From Gp6-AA40 sp050742535 (GTDB lineage: Bacteria > Acidobacteriota > Vicinamibacteria > Vicinamibacterales > UBA2999), in the NCBI GenBank assembly GCA_050742535.1, contig JBOGIQ010000066.1:1-21642 (forward strand): a stretch of 21,642 nt of DNA, in the 5' to 3' direction. The position numbers and the translations under genes are program-made. The notes beneath the pieces were generated by a model. That model was given only the letters and a program-made list of their open reading frames with translations. It was not told the DNA's origin and made no database searches. Numbering within the stretch: the stretch's first letter is position 1; the number at the start of each line of letters is the position of its first letter. Of the stretch, positions 13,941 to 20,769 are shown piece after piece.

Positions 13941-14644
13941 CTTCCGGCGACTTCGACCACGTCGCCGTTGACGACGTGTCACGCCATTTCGGCCGCCGCC
14001 GCGCCGTCTCACGCGTCAGCTTCACCGCCCGCGCAGGTACGATCCTGGGTCTGCTCGGACCGAATGGCGCCGGCAAGTCGACCCTGCTGGCGATGCTGGC
14101 CACGCTGCTCAAGCCTACCTCCGGCATCATCCGCTTCGGGTCGCTCGATCCGCGCGCGGATGGCGCCGGGCTCCGCGGCCGCATCGGGATCCTGGGTCAC
14201 GACCTGTTTCTCTATCCCGAATTGACCGCGTCGGAGAACCTCGCGTTCTTTGCGGGTCTCTACCGGCGCGCGAATCCGTCCATTGTGGCGCTGCGCGCGC
14301 TCGACCAGGCCGGACTTGCTGACCGGGCCGGCGATCAGGTGATCAGCTTTTCGCGCGGCATGCGGCAGCGCGTCGCGCTCGAGCGCGCGCTGATTCACGA
14401 GCCGCGGCTGGCACTGCTCGACGAGCCGTTCACGGGCCTCGATGACGCATCGGCCGCGGCGCTGGTGCGACGGCTGGGAATGCTCAAGGCGAGCGGCACC
14501 ATCGTGATCCTAGCCACGCACGACCTCGATCTCGCCGAGGGTCTGCTCGACAATGCCGTCTTCCTGCGCGATGGGCGCGTGGCAGCTGTGGTCTCACGGC
14601 CCGAGCGCCTGCGCGCGACCTATCGCGATGTGATGGGAGCCTGA
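13937..14644 (+). CDS. ccmA: CcmA, ABC transporter ATPase of cytochrome c maturation
   Basis: A 235-residue ABC ATPase. Walker A is GPNGAGKST (41-49), the Q-loop region is replaced by GILGHDLFLYPELTASENL (84-102), the signature is FSRGMRQR (138-145, the CcmA-type variant of LSGGQ), Walker B is LALLDEPF (158-165), and the switch His is His195 in ATHDLDLAEG. CcmA with CcmB powers release of holo-CcmE from CcmC. The GTG start at 13937 overlaps the previous stop (GTGA), and the stop is immediately followed by the ccmB start, so expression is coupled on both sides. Many ABC ATPases look alike; ccmA is chosen because of the signature variant and the ccmB and ccmC neighbours. Confidence 0.92.
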   Translation: MTSGDFDHVAVDDVSRHFGRRRAVSRVSFTARAGTILGLLGPNGAGKSTLLAMLATLLKPTSGIIRFGSLDPRADGAGLRGRIGILGHDLFLYPELTASENLAFFAGLYRRANPSIVALRALDQAGLADRAGDQVISFSRGMRQRVALERALIHEPRLALLDEPFTGLDDASAAALVRRLGMLKASGTIVILATHDLDLAEGLLDNAVFLRDGRVAAVVSRPERLRATYRDVMGA

Positions 14645-15325
14645 GTGTTTGGCAGGGCCGTTTGGCTGATCCTGCGGAAGGACCTGACGGTCGAGGTCCG
14701 CAGTGGAGAAATCGCCTACACGACGCTCTTCTTCGCGGTGTCGTGCATCCTGATATTCGCGTTCGCGCTCGTCCGCGACGGGCGCGCGCCCGAGGACGGG
14801 GCGGCTGGCCTGCTCTGGATCGCGATTGCGTTCGCGGGAACGCTGGCGCTGGGGCGGGCGTTCGAGCGCGAGCGCCAGGCGGAAACGCTGCGCGCGCTGC
14901 TGATGGCCCCGGCCCCGCGCCCGGCGGTCTACGTCGGCAAGCTGCTTGGAATCGTGGCGCTGCTCGCGGGCGTCGAAGCGGTGCTGGTGCCGCTCGTGGC
15001 GCTGCTGTTCGACGCGCGCGCGATGCTGGCGCACCCTGTCTGGCTGGCCGGGATCCTCGCCGCCGGGACACTCGGGTTTGCGTCGGTCGGGACGCTCTTC
15101 GCGGCCATGCTCATTCGGGCCCGCACGCGCGACGTACTGCTGCCGGTGCTGTTGTATCCGGTCATCGTTCCAGTCATGATTGCCGCAGTCCGCGGCACGG
15201 CGGTGCTGCTGCAGCCCGAGTTCGACGCGCAGGTGGCGGCATTCTGGCTGGCGCTGCTCGCCACGTTCGACGTCGTGTTCGTCACGCTCGCGTTGTGGAC
15301 GTTCGAGCCGGTGATGACGGATTAG
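14645..15325 (+). CDS. ccmB: CcmB, haem exporter membrane subunit
   Basis: A 226-residue protein with six hydrophobic segments and the CcmB N-terminus ILRKDLTVEVRSGEIAYTTLFFAVSC. The conserved FERERQAETLRALLMAP loop (73-89) couples to the ATPase CcmA. It is an inner-membrane permease of the CcmABCD complex. The GTG start at 14645 is directly after the ccmA TGA. A 251-base gap filled with heptamer repeats separates it from ccmC, the only large gap in the operon. Confidence 0.93.
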   Translation: MFGRAVWLILRKDLTVEVRSGEIAYTTLFFAVSCILIFAFALVRDGRAPEDGAAGLLWIAIAFAGTLALGRAFERERQAETLRALLMAPAPRPAVYVGKLLGIVALLAGVEAVLVPLVALLFDARAMLAHPVWLAGILAAGTLGFASVGTLFAAMLIRARTRDVLLPVLLYPVIVPVMIAAVRGTAVLLQPEFDAQVAAFWLALLATFDVVFVTLALWTFEPVMTD

Positions 15326-15340
15326 GACGGAACGGACGTG

Positions 15341-15555
15341 AACTTGAACCGGACTTTGAACTGTTCCCGCTTCCCGGTTCCCGCTTCCGGGTTCGTGTTC
15401 ATGGTTCGGTTCGGGGTTTCGGCGTTCAATGTTCGAGGCGTGCAGTCAGTCGAACCCAGAACCCCGAACGCAGAACCAGGAACGCGAAGGCCGAACTCCG
15501 CAGTTCGAAGTTGAACCGAACCTCGAACACGAACCGGGAAGTGAGAACGTGGAAG
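15341..15555. repeat. Inverted 7-bp array (TTC words, then GAA words) between ccmB and ccmC
   Basis: The 251-base gap 15326-15576 contains no gene. In the left arm TTC occurs at 15364, 15371, 15378, 15385, 15392, 15398, 15405, 15410, 15418, 15425 and 15432 (steps 7,7,7,7,6,7,5,8,7,7). In the right arm GAA occurs at 15452, 15459, 15466, 15473, 15480, 15486 and 15493 and continues at similar steps to 15552. The arms share words such as CTTCCCGGTTC and CGTGTTC on opposite strands, so the region could fold into a long imperfect hairpin around 15441-15450. Confidence 0.8.
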
Positions 15556-15576
15556 GATGAACAGTAGGATCTTCTG

Positions 15577-16233
15577 ATGCCGAAGTGGTTTCTGCCTGCT
15601 GCGGTCGTCTGTGCGTTGATGTTTGCGGCCACCCCCATCGTGATCGCCTACGCGCCGTTCGAGTCGACGATGGGGCTGGTGTTCAAGATTTTCTTCTATC
15701 ACATGCCGTCCGCCTGGATGTTTCTGCTCGGCGGCATCGTGTGCGGCGTGGCCAGCGTGCGCTACCTGATCAGCAGCGATGCCCGCCACGATCGCACCGC
15801 CTGGGCCGCGGCGGAGCTCACGGTGCTGTTCGGACTGCTGACGCTGGTGACCGGGCCGTTGTGGGCGCGCAAGGCATGGGGTACGTGGTGGGTGTGGGAC
15901 GTGCGCGTCACGGCCAGCCTCGTCAGCTGGATGATCGCGGTCGCGTATCTGCTCCTTCGCCGCTACGGCGGGCCCGGGTCGGAGAAGCTGGCGGCCGGCC
16001 TGGCGCTGTTCGGCATGGCCAACGTGCCGTTCATCTACATCTCGGTGAACTACTGGCGCACGATTCACCCGGCGACGAGCGTCGTGCCGACGCTGCCGGT
16101 CTCGATGGGTGGGCCGCTCTGGTTCTGCGTGGCATCGTTTTTCCTGCTGTTCGTCCTGCTGTTCAAAATGCGCGTACGGCTCGAAGAGCAGCGCGCACGG
16201 CTTGACGCTGTCTACCTTTCACTGGATGAGTAA
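15577..16233 (+). CDS. ccmC: CcmC, haem handling membrane protein
   Basis: A 218-residue CcmC with six membrane helices. The periplasmic tryptophan-rich WWD motif is WGTWWVWDVR (101-110), flanked by the two family His residues, His42 in FFYHMPSAW and His164 in RTIHPATS. CcmC attaches haem to CcmE. AGGA at 15566-15569, seven bases from the ATG, gives it an independent ribosome site, in keeping with the repeat-filled gap upstream. Its stop overlaps the ccmD-like start. CcmC and CcmF share the WWD fold, but the length and context make ccmC clear. Confidence 0.95.
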   Translation: MPKWFLPAAVVCALMFAATPIVIAYAPFESTMGLVFKIFFYHMPSAWMFLLGGIVCGVASVRYLISSDARHDRTAWAAAELTVLFGLLTLVTGPLWARKAWGTWWVWDVRVTASLVSWMIAVAYLLLRRYGGPGSEKLAAGLALFGMANVPFIYISVNYWRTIHPATSVVPTLPVSMGGPLWFCVASFFLLFVLLFKMRVRLEEQRARLDAVYLSLDE

Positions 16234-16531
16234 CGTGACTGCTGCAACCCTTCGACGCGTTGGAATCCTGACCCTGCTGTTGGTGTGCTGCGGTGCGCTG
16301 GCCGATTCGCCCGTGTATGCACAGGCGTCGGAACAGACCAAGGAGTACATCCCGATCAATGAACTGCCGCCGGCCGAGCAGCTCCCGGCAGCACGGCTGC
16401 TCGTTGCCGCGTATTCGTTCGTGCTGGTCGCGGTGTTCCTGTATGTGGTATCCGTCGCGCGCCGGCTGACCGCGGTGCAGCGGGAGGTGGAACGGCTGGA
16501 AGCGGACGTGAAACGCACCGGCCGCGCCTGA
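16226..16531 (+). CDS. CcmD-like protein with N-terminal signal sequence
   Basis: A 101-residue protein. A hydrophobic N-terminus (12-32, ending PVYAQ) looks like a signal peptide. After a short polar stretch, ARLLVAAYSFVLVAVFLYVVSVARRLTAVQREVERLEADVKR (56-97) matches the CcmD pattern of one helix followed by an Arg-rich coiled tail. CcmD helps release holo-CcmE from CcmABC. E. coli CcmD is shorter and has no cleavable leader; the alternative CcmD family found outside Proteobacteria is longer like this one. The ATG lies inside the end of ccmC (eight-base overlap) and the stop overlaps the start of the next small gene. Confidence 0.8.
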   Translation: MSNVTAATLRRVGILTLLLVCCGALADSPVYAQASEQTKEYIPINELPPAEQLPAARLLVAAYSFVLVAVFLYVVSVARRLTAVQREVERLEADVKRTGRA

Positions 16532-16683
16532 TGCCGACCGCTGCGCACTTCATCTACATTCCGGCCGTGCTGCTCCTGGGAGTGGTCATTGGCTGGATCC
16601 TTGGCTCGCGCGCGGCCGCCGACGCCTATGCCGCGCAGCTGCGCAGGCATGAGAAGGCCCAAGGCCAAAGGCCCAAGGCCTAA
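16531..16683 (+). CDS. 50-residue membrane protein, last gene of the ccm operon
   Basis: The ATG at 16531 overlaps the stop of the ccmD-like gene (TGATG), giving a 50-residue frame. Residues 8-25 form one membrane helix (IYIPAVLLLGVVIGWILG), followed by a small amphipathic stretch, SRAAADAYAAQLRRHEKA. The last nine residues (AQGQRPKA region) are written by the AAGGCC heptamer array, so the C-terminus looks like read-through into a repeat. No family is recognised. Coupled position suggests a small accessory subunit of the maturation machinery; that is inference. Confidence 0.6.
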   Translation: MPTAAHFIYIPAVLLLGVVIGWILGSRAAADAYAAQLRRHEKAQGQRPKA

Positions 16684-16756
16684 GGGCTGGTCTCAGGCCT
16701 AACACCTTATTCCTAGACCTGCCCTTGGGCCTTAGGCCTTAGCCCTTCGGCCTTCT
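16652..16756. terminator. Inverted 7-bp array (AAGGCC/GGCCTT), probable bidirectional terminator
   Basis: AAGG words start at 16654, 16661, 16668, 16675 and 16682, and CCTT words start at 16723, 16730, 16737, 16744 and 16751, both exactly every seven bases. The two arms are complementary with few mismatches and enclose a loop of about 30 bases. The stem includes the stop codon of the plus-strand 50-residue gene and touches the stop of the minus-strand phosphoesterase, so it sits precisely between convergent operons. There is no long T-run. Confidence 0.75.
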
Positions 16757-17489
16757 AGCGCCCTATCGCCAGCCGATGGGCGAGTACCTCCGGCAATCCC
16801 GCGTTGATGATCCGCGCCTGGGCAGAGGCGACGTCGTACGGCACGCGGACGATCGTCAACGTTCGCGCGACTGTGTCGAGCAGCGCGAACGCCGCACGTG
16901 GATCGCCATCGCGCGGCTGCCCGACAGCGCCGCAGTTCACGAGATAGCGCGCGTCGGTGTCCAGCGCCAGGCGGAAGCGATCGCCGCGCGGCGGGCCGAC
17001 CGCGTACAACTCTCCGGCCATCCGGAACGCGGCGGGGACGTGCGTATGCCCGTAGAGACACAGCGGACGAATGGCTGTCGCCAGCGCGCGGCGGACGTCG
17101 AGGTCGTCGAAGATGTACGCGTCCTCATCGAACGGCGCGCCGTGGCAGATTTCGACGATGTCATCGACGGCGACCGGACCGGTCGGCAGTGCGGCCAGCC
17201 ATTCGAGGTTGGCCGGCGTCAGCGCCTCCGTCGTCCATTGAATCGCAAAGCGCGCCAGATGGTTGAAGTGCTCGACGCTGGCGAGACGAGCGGCGACCTT
17301 GTCGTGATTGCCGCGGATGAACGTCGCCGAAGGGAGCTTCCGCACGCGTTCGACGACGTCGTTCGGATCGGCGCCGTAGCCAACGAGGTCGCCGAGCACG
17401 AGCGCGTGATCGTAGCGCCCCGAGGCCGCCAGCACCGCTTCGAGCGCCTCCATGTTCGCGTGGATGTCGCTGAGGATCAGGTAAATCAT
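16755..17489 (-). CDS. Calcineurin-like metallophosphoesterase
   Basis: A 244-residue member of the YfcE/MJ0936-like phosphoesterases. Metal ligands are all visible: Asp8 and His10 (SDIHAN), Asp34 (LGDLVGYG), Asn61 and His62 (RGNHDK), His116 (ICHGAP), and His148 and His150 (YGHTHVP). Such enzymes hydrolyse phosphomono- or diesters using two metal ions; the substrate here is unknown. I chose the ATG at 17489, which overlaps the aroK stop by one base (TGATG) and gives the family start MIYLILSDIH, over an ATG 15 bases upstream. It is the last gene of the aroA-aroK operon and ends at the heptamer hairpin. Confidence 0.9.
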   Translation of the reverse strand: MIYLILSDIHANMEALEAVLAASGRYDHALVLGDLVGYGADPNDVVERVRKLPSATFIRGNHDKVAARLASVEHFNHLARFAIQWTTEALTPANLEWLAALPTGPVAVDDIVEICHGAPFDEDAYIFDDLDVRRALATAIRPLCLYGHTHVPAAFRMAGELYAVGPPRGDRFRLALDTDARYLVNCGAVGQPRDGDPRAAFALLDTVARTLTIVRVPYDVASAQARIINAGLPEVLAHRLAIGR

Positions 17490-17986
17490 CAGAACCCGAC
17501 CCATTCGAGCAGCCGCTCGACGACGTCGGGCACGGGCTGCGTCCCATCGACGCGGACGTGCGCTTCCGCGTACGTCAGCCGCCGCCGCGCGTAGAGCTGC
17601 TCCATCTGTGCGCGGTCGGCCGCCAGCGGGCGCCGGCCGTCAGCCGGAACCCGTTCGAAGACGCGCGCGAGCGGCACGTCGAGCCAGGCGACCGCGCCAT
17701 CGGCCAGCATCAGCGCCCGGTTGTCCGGCTCGGCGAACGTGCCGCCGCCGGTGGCCACGACAATCTGGCGCTGCGGCAGCAGATCGCTGAGCACGTGTCG
17801 TTCCTGCTGCCGGAAGTAGGCTTCGCCGCTCTGGGCGAAGATCGCGGCGACCGATCGCCGTTCCCGCGCTTCGATACGATCGTCAATGTCCTCCACACGC
17901 CAGCCGAGCCGGCGCGCGAGCGCGCGCGCCACGGTCGTCTTGCCGGCGCCCATGAACCCGACAAGATAAACCTTGTCCGCGTTCAC
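17489..17986 (-). CDS. aroK: Shikimate kinase
   Basis: A 165-residue shikimate kinase of normal length, which phosphorylates shikimate with ATP in the fifth step of chorismate synthesis. Walker A is GFMGAGKTT (10-18), followed by the shikimate-binding acidic motif DIDDRIE (33-39), FRQQER (58-63) with the shikimate-contacting Arg, the GGGTF loop (80-84), and the lid motif near DGRRPL. The GTG start at 17986 overlaps the aroA stop (GTGA), so it is coupled to the enzyme that acts next in the pathway. Confidence 0.95.
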   Translation of the reverse strand: MNADKVYLVGFMGAGKTTVARALARRLGWRVEDIDDRIEARERRSVAAIFAQSGEAYFRQQERHVLSDLLPQRQIVVATGGGTFAEPDNRALMLADGAVAWLDVPLARVFERVPADGRRPLAADRAQMEQLYARRRLTYAEAHVRVDGTQPVPDVVERLLEWVGF

Positions 17987-19287
17987 GCGCGCAGCGATTC
18001 CAGCACCGAGAAGAACTCCGGATACGAGACCGCGGCGGCGCCGGCGTCGTGAATGGTCGTCGGTCCGCTGGCGCCGAGCGCGGCAATTGCGAACGCCATC
18101 GCCAGCCGGTGGTCGTTGCGGGCGTCCACGTCGCCGCCGTGCAGGCGGCGGCCGCCGTGCACGTGAAATCCGTCCGCGAACTCCTCGATCTCCGCACCCA
18201 TGCGCCGGAGTCCTGCGGCCAGGTCTCTGATACGGTCGCTTTCCTTGACGCGCAGCTCCTCGGCGCCGCTGACGCGCAGATCGCCGCCGTGCGTGGCGAG
18301 CGCGGCAAGGACGGGCAGCTCGTCGATGAGGCCCGGCACTTCGGCCGGCGCGATCGTCACGGCCTGGTGCCGCCCGTGGCGGACGATCAGACGGCCCATC
18401 GGTTCCGCCGCGGTTGCCTGGCCCTCGTCGACGCCGATATCCGCGCCCATCCTGGCCAGCACGTCGAGGATCGCCCTTCGCGTCGGATTCAGGCCGACGC
18501 CTTCGACGGTCACCTCGGAACCGGGCAATGCCGCTGCCGCCACCATCCAGAACGCCGCCGAGGAAATGTCACCCGGCACGGTCAGCGCCGCGCCATGTCC
18601 GCGCTGACCGCCGCGAACGGATACCGTCAGCCCCTCGCGGCGGACCTCGATGCCGAACGCTTCGAGGCCGCGTTCCGTATGGTCACGTGTCTGCAGTGCC
18701 TCGGTGACGCGCGTTTCTCCGTCCGCGTGCAGTCCGGCGAGCAGGACCGCGCTCTTGACCTGAGCGCTTGGCACCTCGGTCTGGAAGTCGATGGCGCGCA
18801 GAGGGGCAGCGCCCTGAATCGTCAGCGGCGGGCGGCCGTCGCTGGAAGCGATGCGTGCGCCCATGCGTTCCAGGGGGACGATGATGCGGCGCATCGGCCG
18901 GCGGCCGAGCGATTCATCGCCGGCGATGCGGGATATGAATGGCTGTGCGGCCAGAATTCCCGCCAGCATACGCATCGTCGAGCCCGAATTGCCGGCGTCG
19001 AGCGTGTCGGCCGGGGCGAGAAACCCGTTCGGCCCGCGGCCGGTGATGCGCAGCTGAAGCCCGGTGGCGTCGCGACCGGTGACCTGGACACCGACGCCCA
19101 GCGCACGGAGGCAGTTGAGCGTGGACGCGCAATCAGCGCCGGTCGAATAGCCGTCGAGCTGGGAACTACCCTCCGAGAGCGCCGCAAACAGCGCATACCG
19201 GTGGGAAATGGACTTGTCGCCGGGCGGGCGTACGGTGCCGCGCACGTATGACGTTGGATGCACGATTACCGTTTGCGGCGAGCCCAT
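17983..19287 (-). CDS. aroA: 3-phosphoshikimate 1-carboxyvinyltransferase (EPSP synthase)
   Basis: A 434-residue EPSP synthase, joining phosphoenolpyruvate to shikimate-3-phosphate. The conserved start PPGDKSISHRYALFAALSEG (21-40) holds Lys25. DAGNSGSTMRMLAG (97-110) carries the PEP-binding loop with Gly102. SAQVKSA (174-180), the GDISSAAFW block, SDRIRDLAAGL with the catalytic Glu-Ser-Asp-Arg region, and NDHRLAMAFAIAAL near the end complete the two domains. The ATG at 19287 begins MGSPQTVIVHP, six bases after TATAGT; the longer in-frame extension upstream runs antisense through the next gene and has no homology. First gene of the aroA-aroK-phosphoesterase operon, divergent from the VWFA-like gene. 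Confidence 0.96.
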   Translation of the reverse strand: MGSPQTVIVHPTSYVRGTVRPPGDKSISHRYALFAALSEGSSQLDGYSTGADCASTLNCLRALGVGVQVTGRDATGLQLRITGRGPNGFLAPADTLDAGNSGSTMRMLAGILAAQPFISRIAGDESLGRRPMRRIIVPLERMGARIASSDGRPPLTIQGAAPLRAIDFQTEVPSAQVKSAVLLAGLHADGETRVTEALQTRDHTERGLEAFGIEVRREGLTVSVRGGQRGHGAALTVPGDISSAAFWMVAAAALPGSEVTVEGVGLNPTRRAILDVLARMGADIGVDEGQATAAEPMGRLIVRHGRHQAVTIAPAEVPGLIDELPVLAALATHGGDLRVSGAEELRVKESDRIRDLAAGLRRMGAEIEEFADGFHVHGGRRLHGGDVDARNDHRLAMAFAIAALGASGPTTIHDAGAAAVSYPEFFSVLESLRA

Positions 19288-19293
19288 GGCCGA

Positions 19294-19299
19294 ACTATA
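19294..19299 (-). promoter_or_regulatory. Candidate -10 hexamer TATAGT for aroA
   Basis: On the minus strand TATAGT (five of six matches to TATAAT) is followed by six bases and then the aroA ATG. This would give a leaderless or near-leaderless transcript. No -35 match or Shine-Dalgarno is apparent upstream of the ATG. Confidence 0.45.
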
Positions 19300-19324
19300 A
19301 CAGGGGGCGGCTGAGGGCCTCCAT

Positions 19325-20263
19325 ATGCAGAACGGCATGATGCAGCGCTTTGTGAAACGAATCCTGGCGGGAGCAATCGCGGTGTTCGTCGCCAGCGCAG
19401 GCACCACGGTTTCCGCGCAGCGGGAAATCACGTTCTTCGTGTCCGCGACGACCATCACGGGAGACGTTGTCGCGGATCTGAAGGCCGAAGAGGTGCGCGT
19501 GACGGAGGACGGCAAGGAAGGCAGCGTCTTGCGCGTGGTTCCCGTCGCATGGCCCGTCAAGCTGACGGTGCTGGTCGACAACGGCTATCAGACCGGTACT
19601 CTGCTCACGCAGTACCGCAATGGCCTGAAAGCGCTGTTCAGCGCGCTCCCGGCGGGCATCGAATCATCGCTGCTGACGCTGGCCCCGCAGCCGCGATGGA
19701 TTGTCCGGCCGACGGCCGACAGGGTCCAGCTCCAGAACGGCGTCGACCGCATCACACCCGACGATTCCGGGTCACGGATGGTCGAGGGACTGATCGAGGC
19801 CGCCGGCCGAATCGAGCAGGAACACCGGAAGGAGTCGAACAATTTCCCCGTCATTGTCGTCGTTTCCACGACCGGCCCGGAAGGGAGCATGGCGATCGAT
19901 CGCGACGTGCAGCGCATGGCGACCCGGCTCACCACGTATCCGGCCCGCGTGCACGTGATCATGTTGAGTACGGGGGGCACATCGCCGACGCACCTGCTCG
20001 GCGCGCGCCAGGTGCACGTCGGGAAGAGCATCGCCGACCTGACCGGCGGGCGCTATGAAGCGATCGCCGCGCCGACGGCCGTGTCGTCGCTGCTGGCCAA
20101 CTTCGGCGAGACGATCGGCGAGGCGCATAACTTTCAGAGCCATCAGTTCAGGGTCACGGTGCAGCGGCCGGCGGACGCGAAGGGTGAGGGCGGCCAGTTC
20201 CTGGTCGGGGCGACACGTCCCGGCGTGCGGTTGACCGTTACTGCACAGGGGCTGAAACCGTAA
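19325..20263 (+). CDS. Secreted VWFA-like domain protein with degenerate metal site
   Basis: A 312-residue exported protein. A signal peptide ends near residue 31 (TTVSAQ). A short beta segment (34-75, ITGDVVADLKAEEVRVTEDGKEG) and then a von Willebrand A-like fold (about 78-265) follow, as in the acidobacterial VWFA-related secreted proteins. The usual metal-binding DxSxS reads Asp85-Asn-Gly-Tyr-Gln, and the later TDG position reads STTG in VVVSTTGPEGS, so the metal site looks lost. The last ~35 residues form a separate beta stretch. GAGGG at 19313-19317 is seven bases before the ATG; a second Met lies four codons later. Function unknown; a protein-binding role is the family expectation. Confidence 0.82.
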   Translation: MQNGMMQRFVKRILAGAIAVFVASAGTTVSAQREITFFVSATTITGDVVADLKAEEVRVTEDGKEGSVLRVVPVAWPVKLTVLVDNGYQTGTLLTQYRNGLKALFSALPAGIESSLLTLAPQPRWIVRPTADRVQLQNGVDRITPDDSGSRMVEGLIEAAGRIEQEHRKESNNFPVIVVVSTTGPEGSMAIDRDVQRMATRLTTYPARVHVIMLSTGGTSPTHLLGARQVHVGKSIADLTGGRYEAIAAPTAVSSLLANFGETIGEAHNFQSHQFRVTVQRPADAKGEGGQFLVGATRPGVRLTVTAQGLKP

Positions 20264-20313
20264 AGGTGTGCACTGATTTGACGTCCGCGTCGTAAGATGG
20301 AATTGCAGCCTGA

Positions 20314-20769
20314 ATGAGCGGCCAAACGGTTCGACTCGACTTCGACAGCACGTTCGAGATGCTCGACCTCGTCCAGATCGTGAGCGACCACATCGGGCGC
20401 CTCGCCGGGCTCGACGAGGAAGCCCGCCACTGGGTGAACGTCGCCGTTCGTGAGTCGGTCATCAACGCGATCAAGCACGGGAACCGCAACGACACCGGCA
20501 AACGCGTACACGTGGAATTCACGCCGCTCGAATCCTCGGACGTCCCGCAGGGCGTTGTGATCCGCGTGCGCGACGAAGGCCCCGGGTTCGACCCGGCGGA
20601 TGTTCCCGATCCGCTCGCCCCCGAAAACCTCCTGAAGGGCAGCGGCCGCGGGATCTTCCTGATCCGCAGCTTCATGGACGAAATGGTCCTCCAGCGTGCC
20701 GCTGAAGGCGGCATGGAAATGGTGATGGTGAAGCGCGCCGGGTCCGTGCACGACTCGCTCAGCGCGTGA
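20314..20769 (+). CDS. RsbW-like ATP-binding protein (HATPase_c_2, anti-sigma regulatory factor type)
   Basis: A 151-residue GHKL ATPase-fold protein. The N box is AVRESVINAIKHGNR (44-58) with Glu47 and Asn51. The G1 box is RDEGPGFDP (86-94). The G2 region is GSGRGIFLIRSFMDEM (109-124). These belong to the Ser/Thr kinase / anti-sigma factor family (RsbW, SpoIIAB, BtrW). In the classic system the kinase phosphorylates an anti-sigma-factor antagonist (STAS protein) and binds a sigma factor; no STAS gene or matching sigma factor is adjacent, so the partner is unknown. It overlaps the next gene by four bases. TAAGAT at 20293-20298 is a possible -10. Confidence 0.9.
   Translation: MSGQTVRLDFDSTFEMLDLVQIVSDHIGRLAGLDEEARHWVNVAVRESVINAIKHGNRNDTGKRVHVEFTPLESSDVPQGVVIRVRDEGPGFDPADVPDPLAPENLLKGSGRGIFLIRSFMDEMVLQRAAEGGMEMVMVKRAGSVHDSLSA

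Noticed and set aside
15326..15576. A hidden gene in the ccmB-ccmC gap
   Set aside because: The frames crossing the gap are explained by the heptamer periodicity and lack a start with a ribosome site or any family motif.
16776..17594. A 272-codon plus-strand frame over the phosphoesterase
   Set aside because: Antisense to a metallophosphoesterase with all metal ligands; no recognisable motif of its own.
18049..19251. A 400-codon plus-strand open frame
   Set aside because: It is antisense to aroA, whose motifs are complete; the translated product has only composition-driven residues.
19288..19581. N-terminal extension of aroA upstream of 19287
   Set aside because: The extra 98 residues are antisense to the VWFA-like gene and match nothing in EPSP synthases, which begin near the PPGDKS motif.
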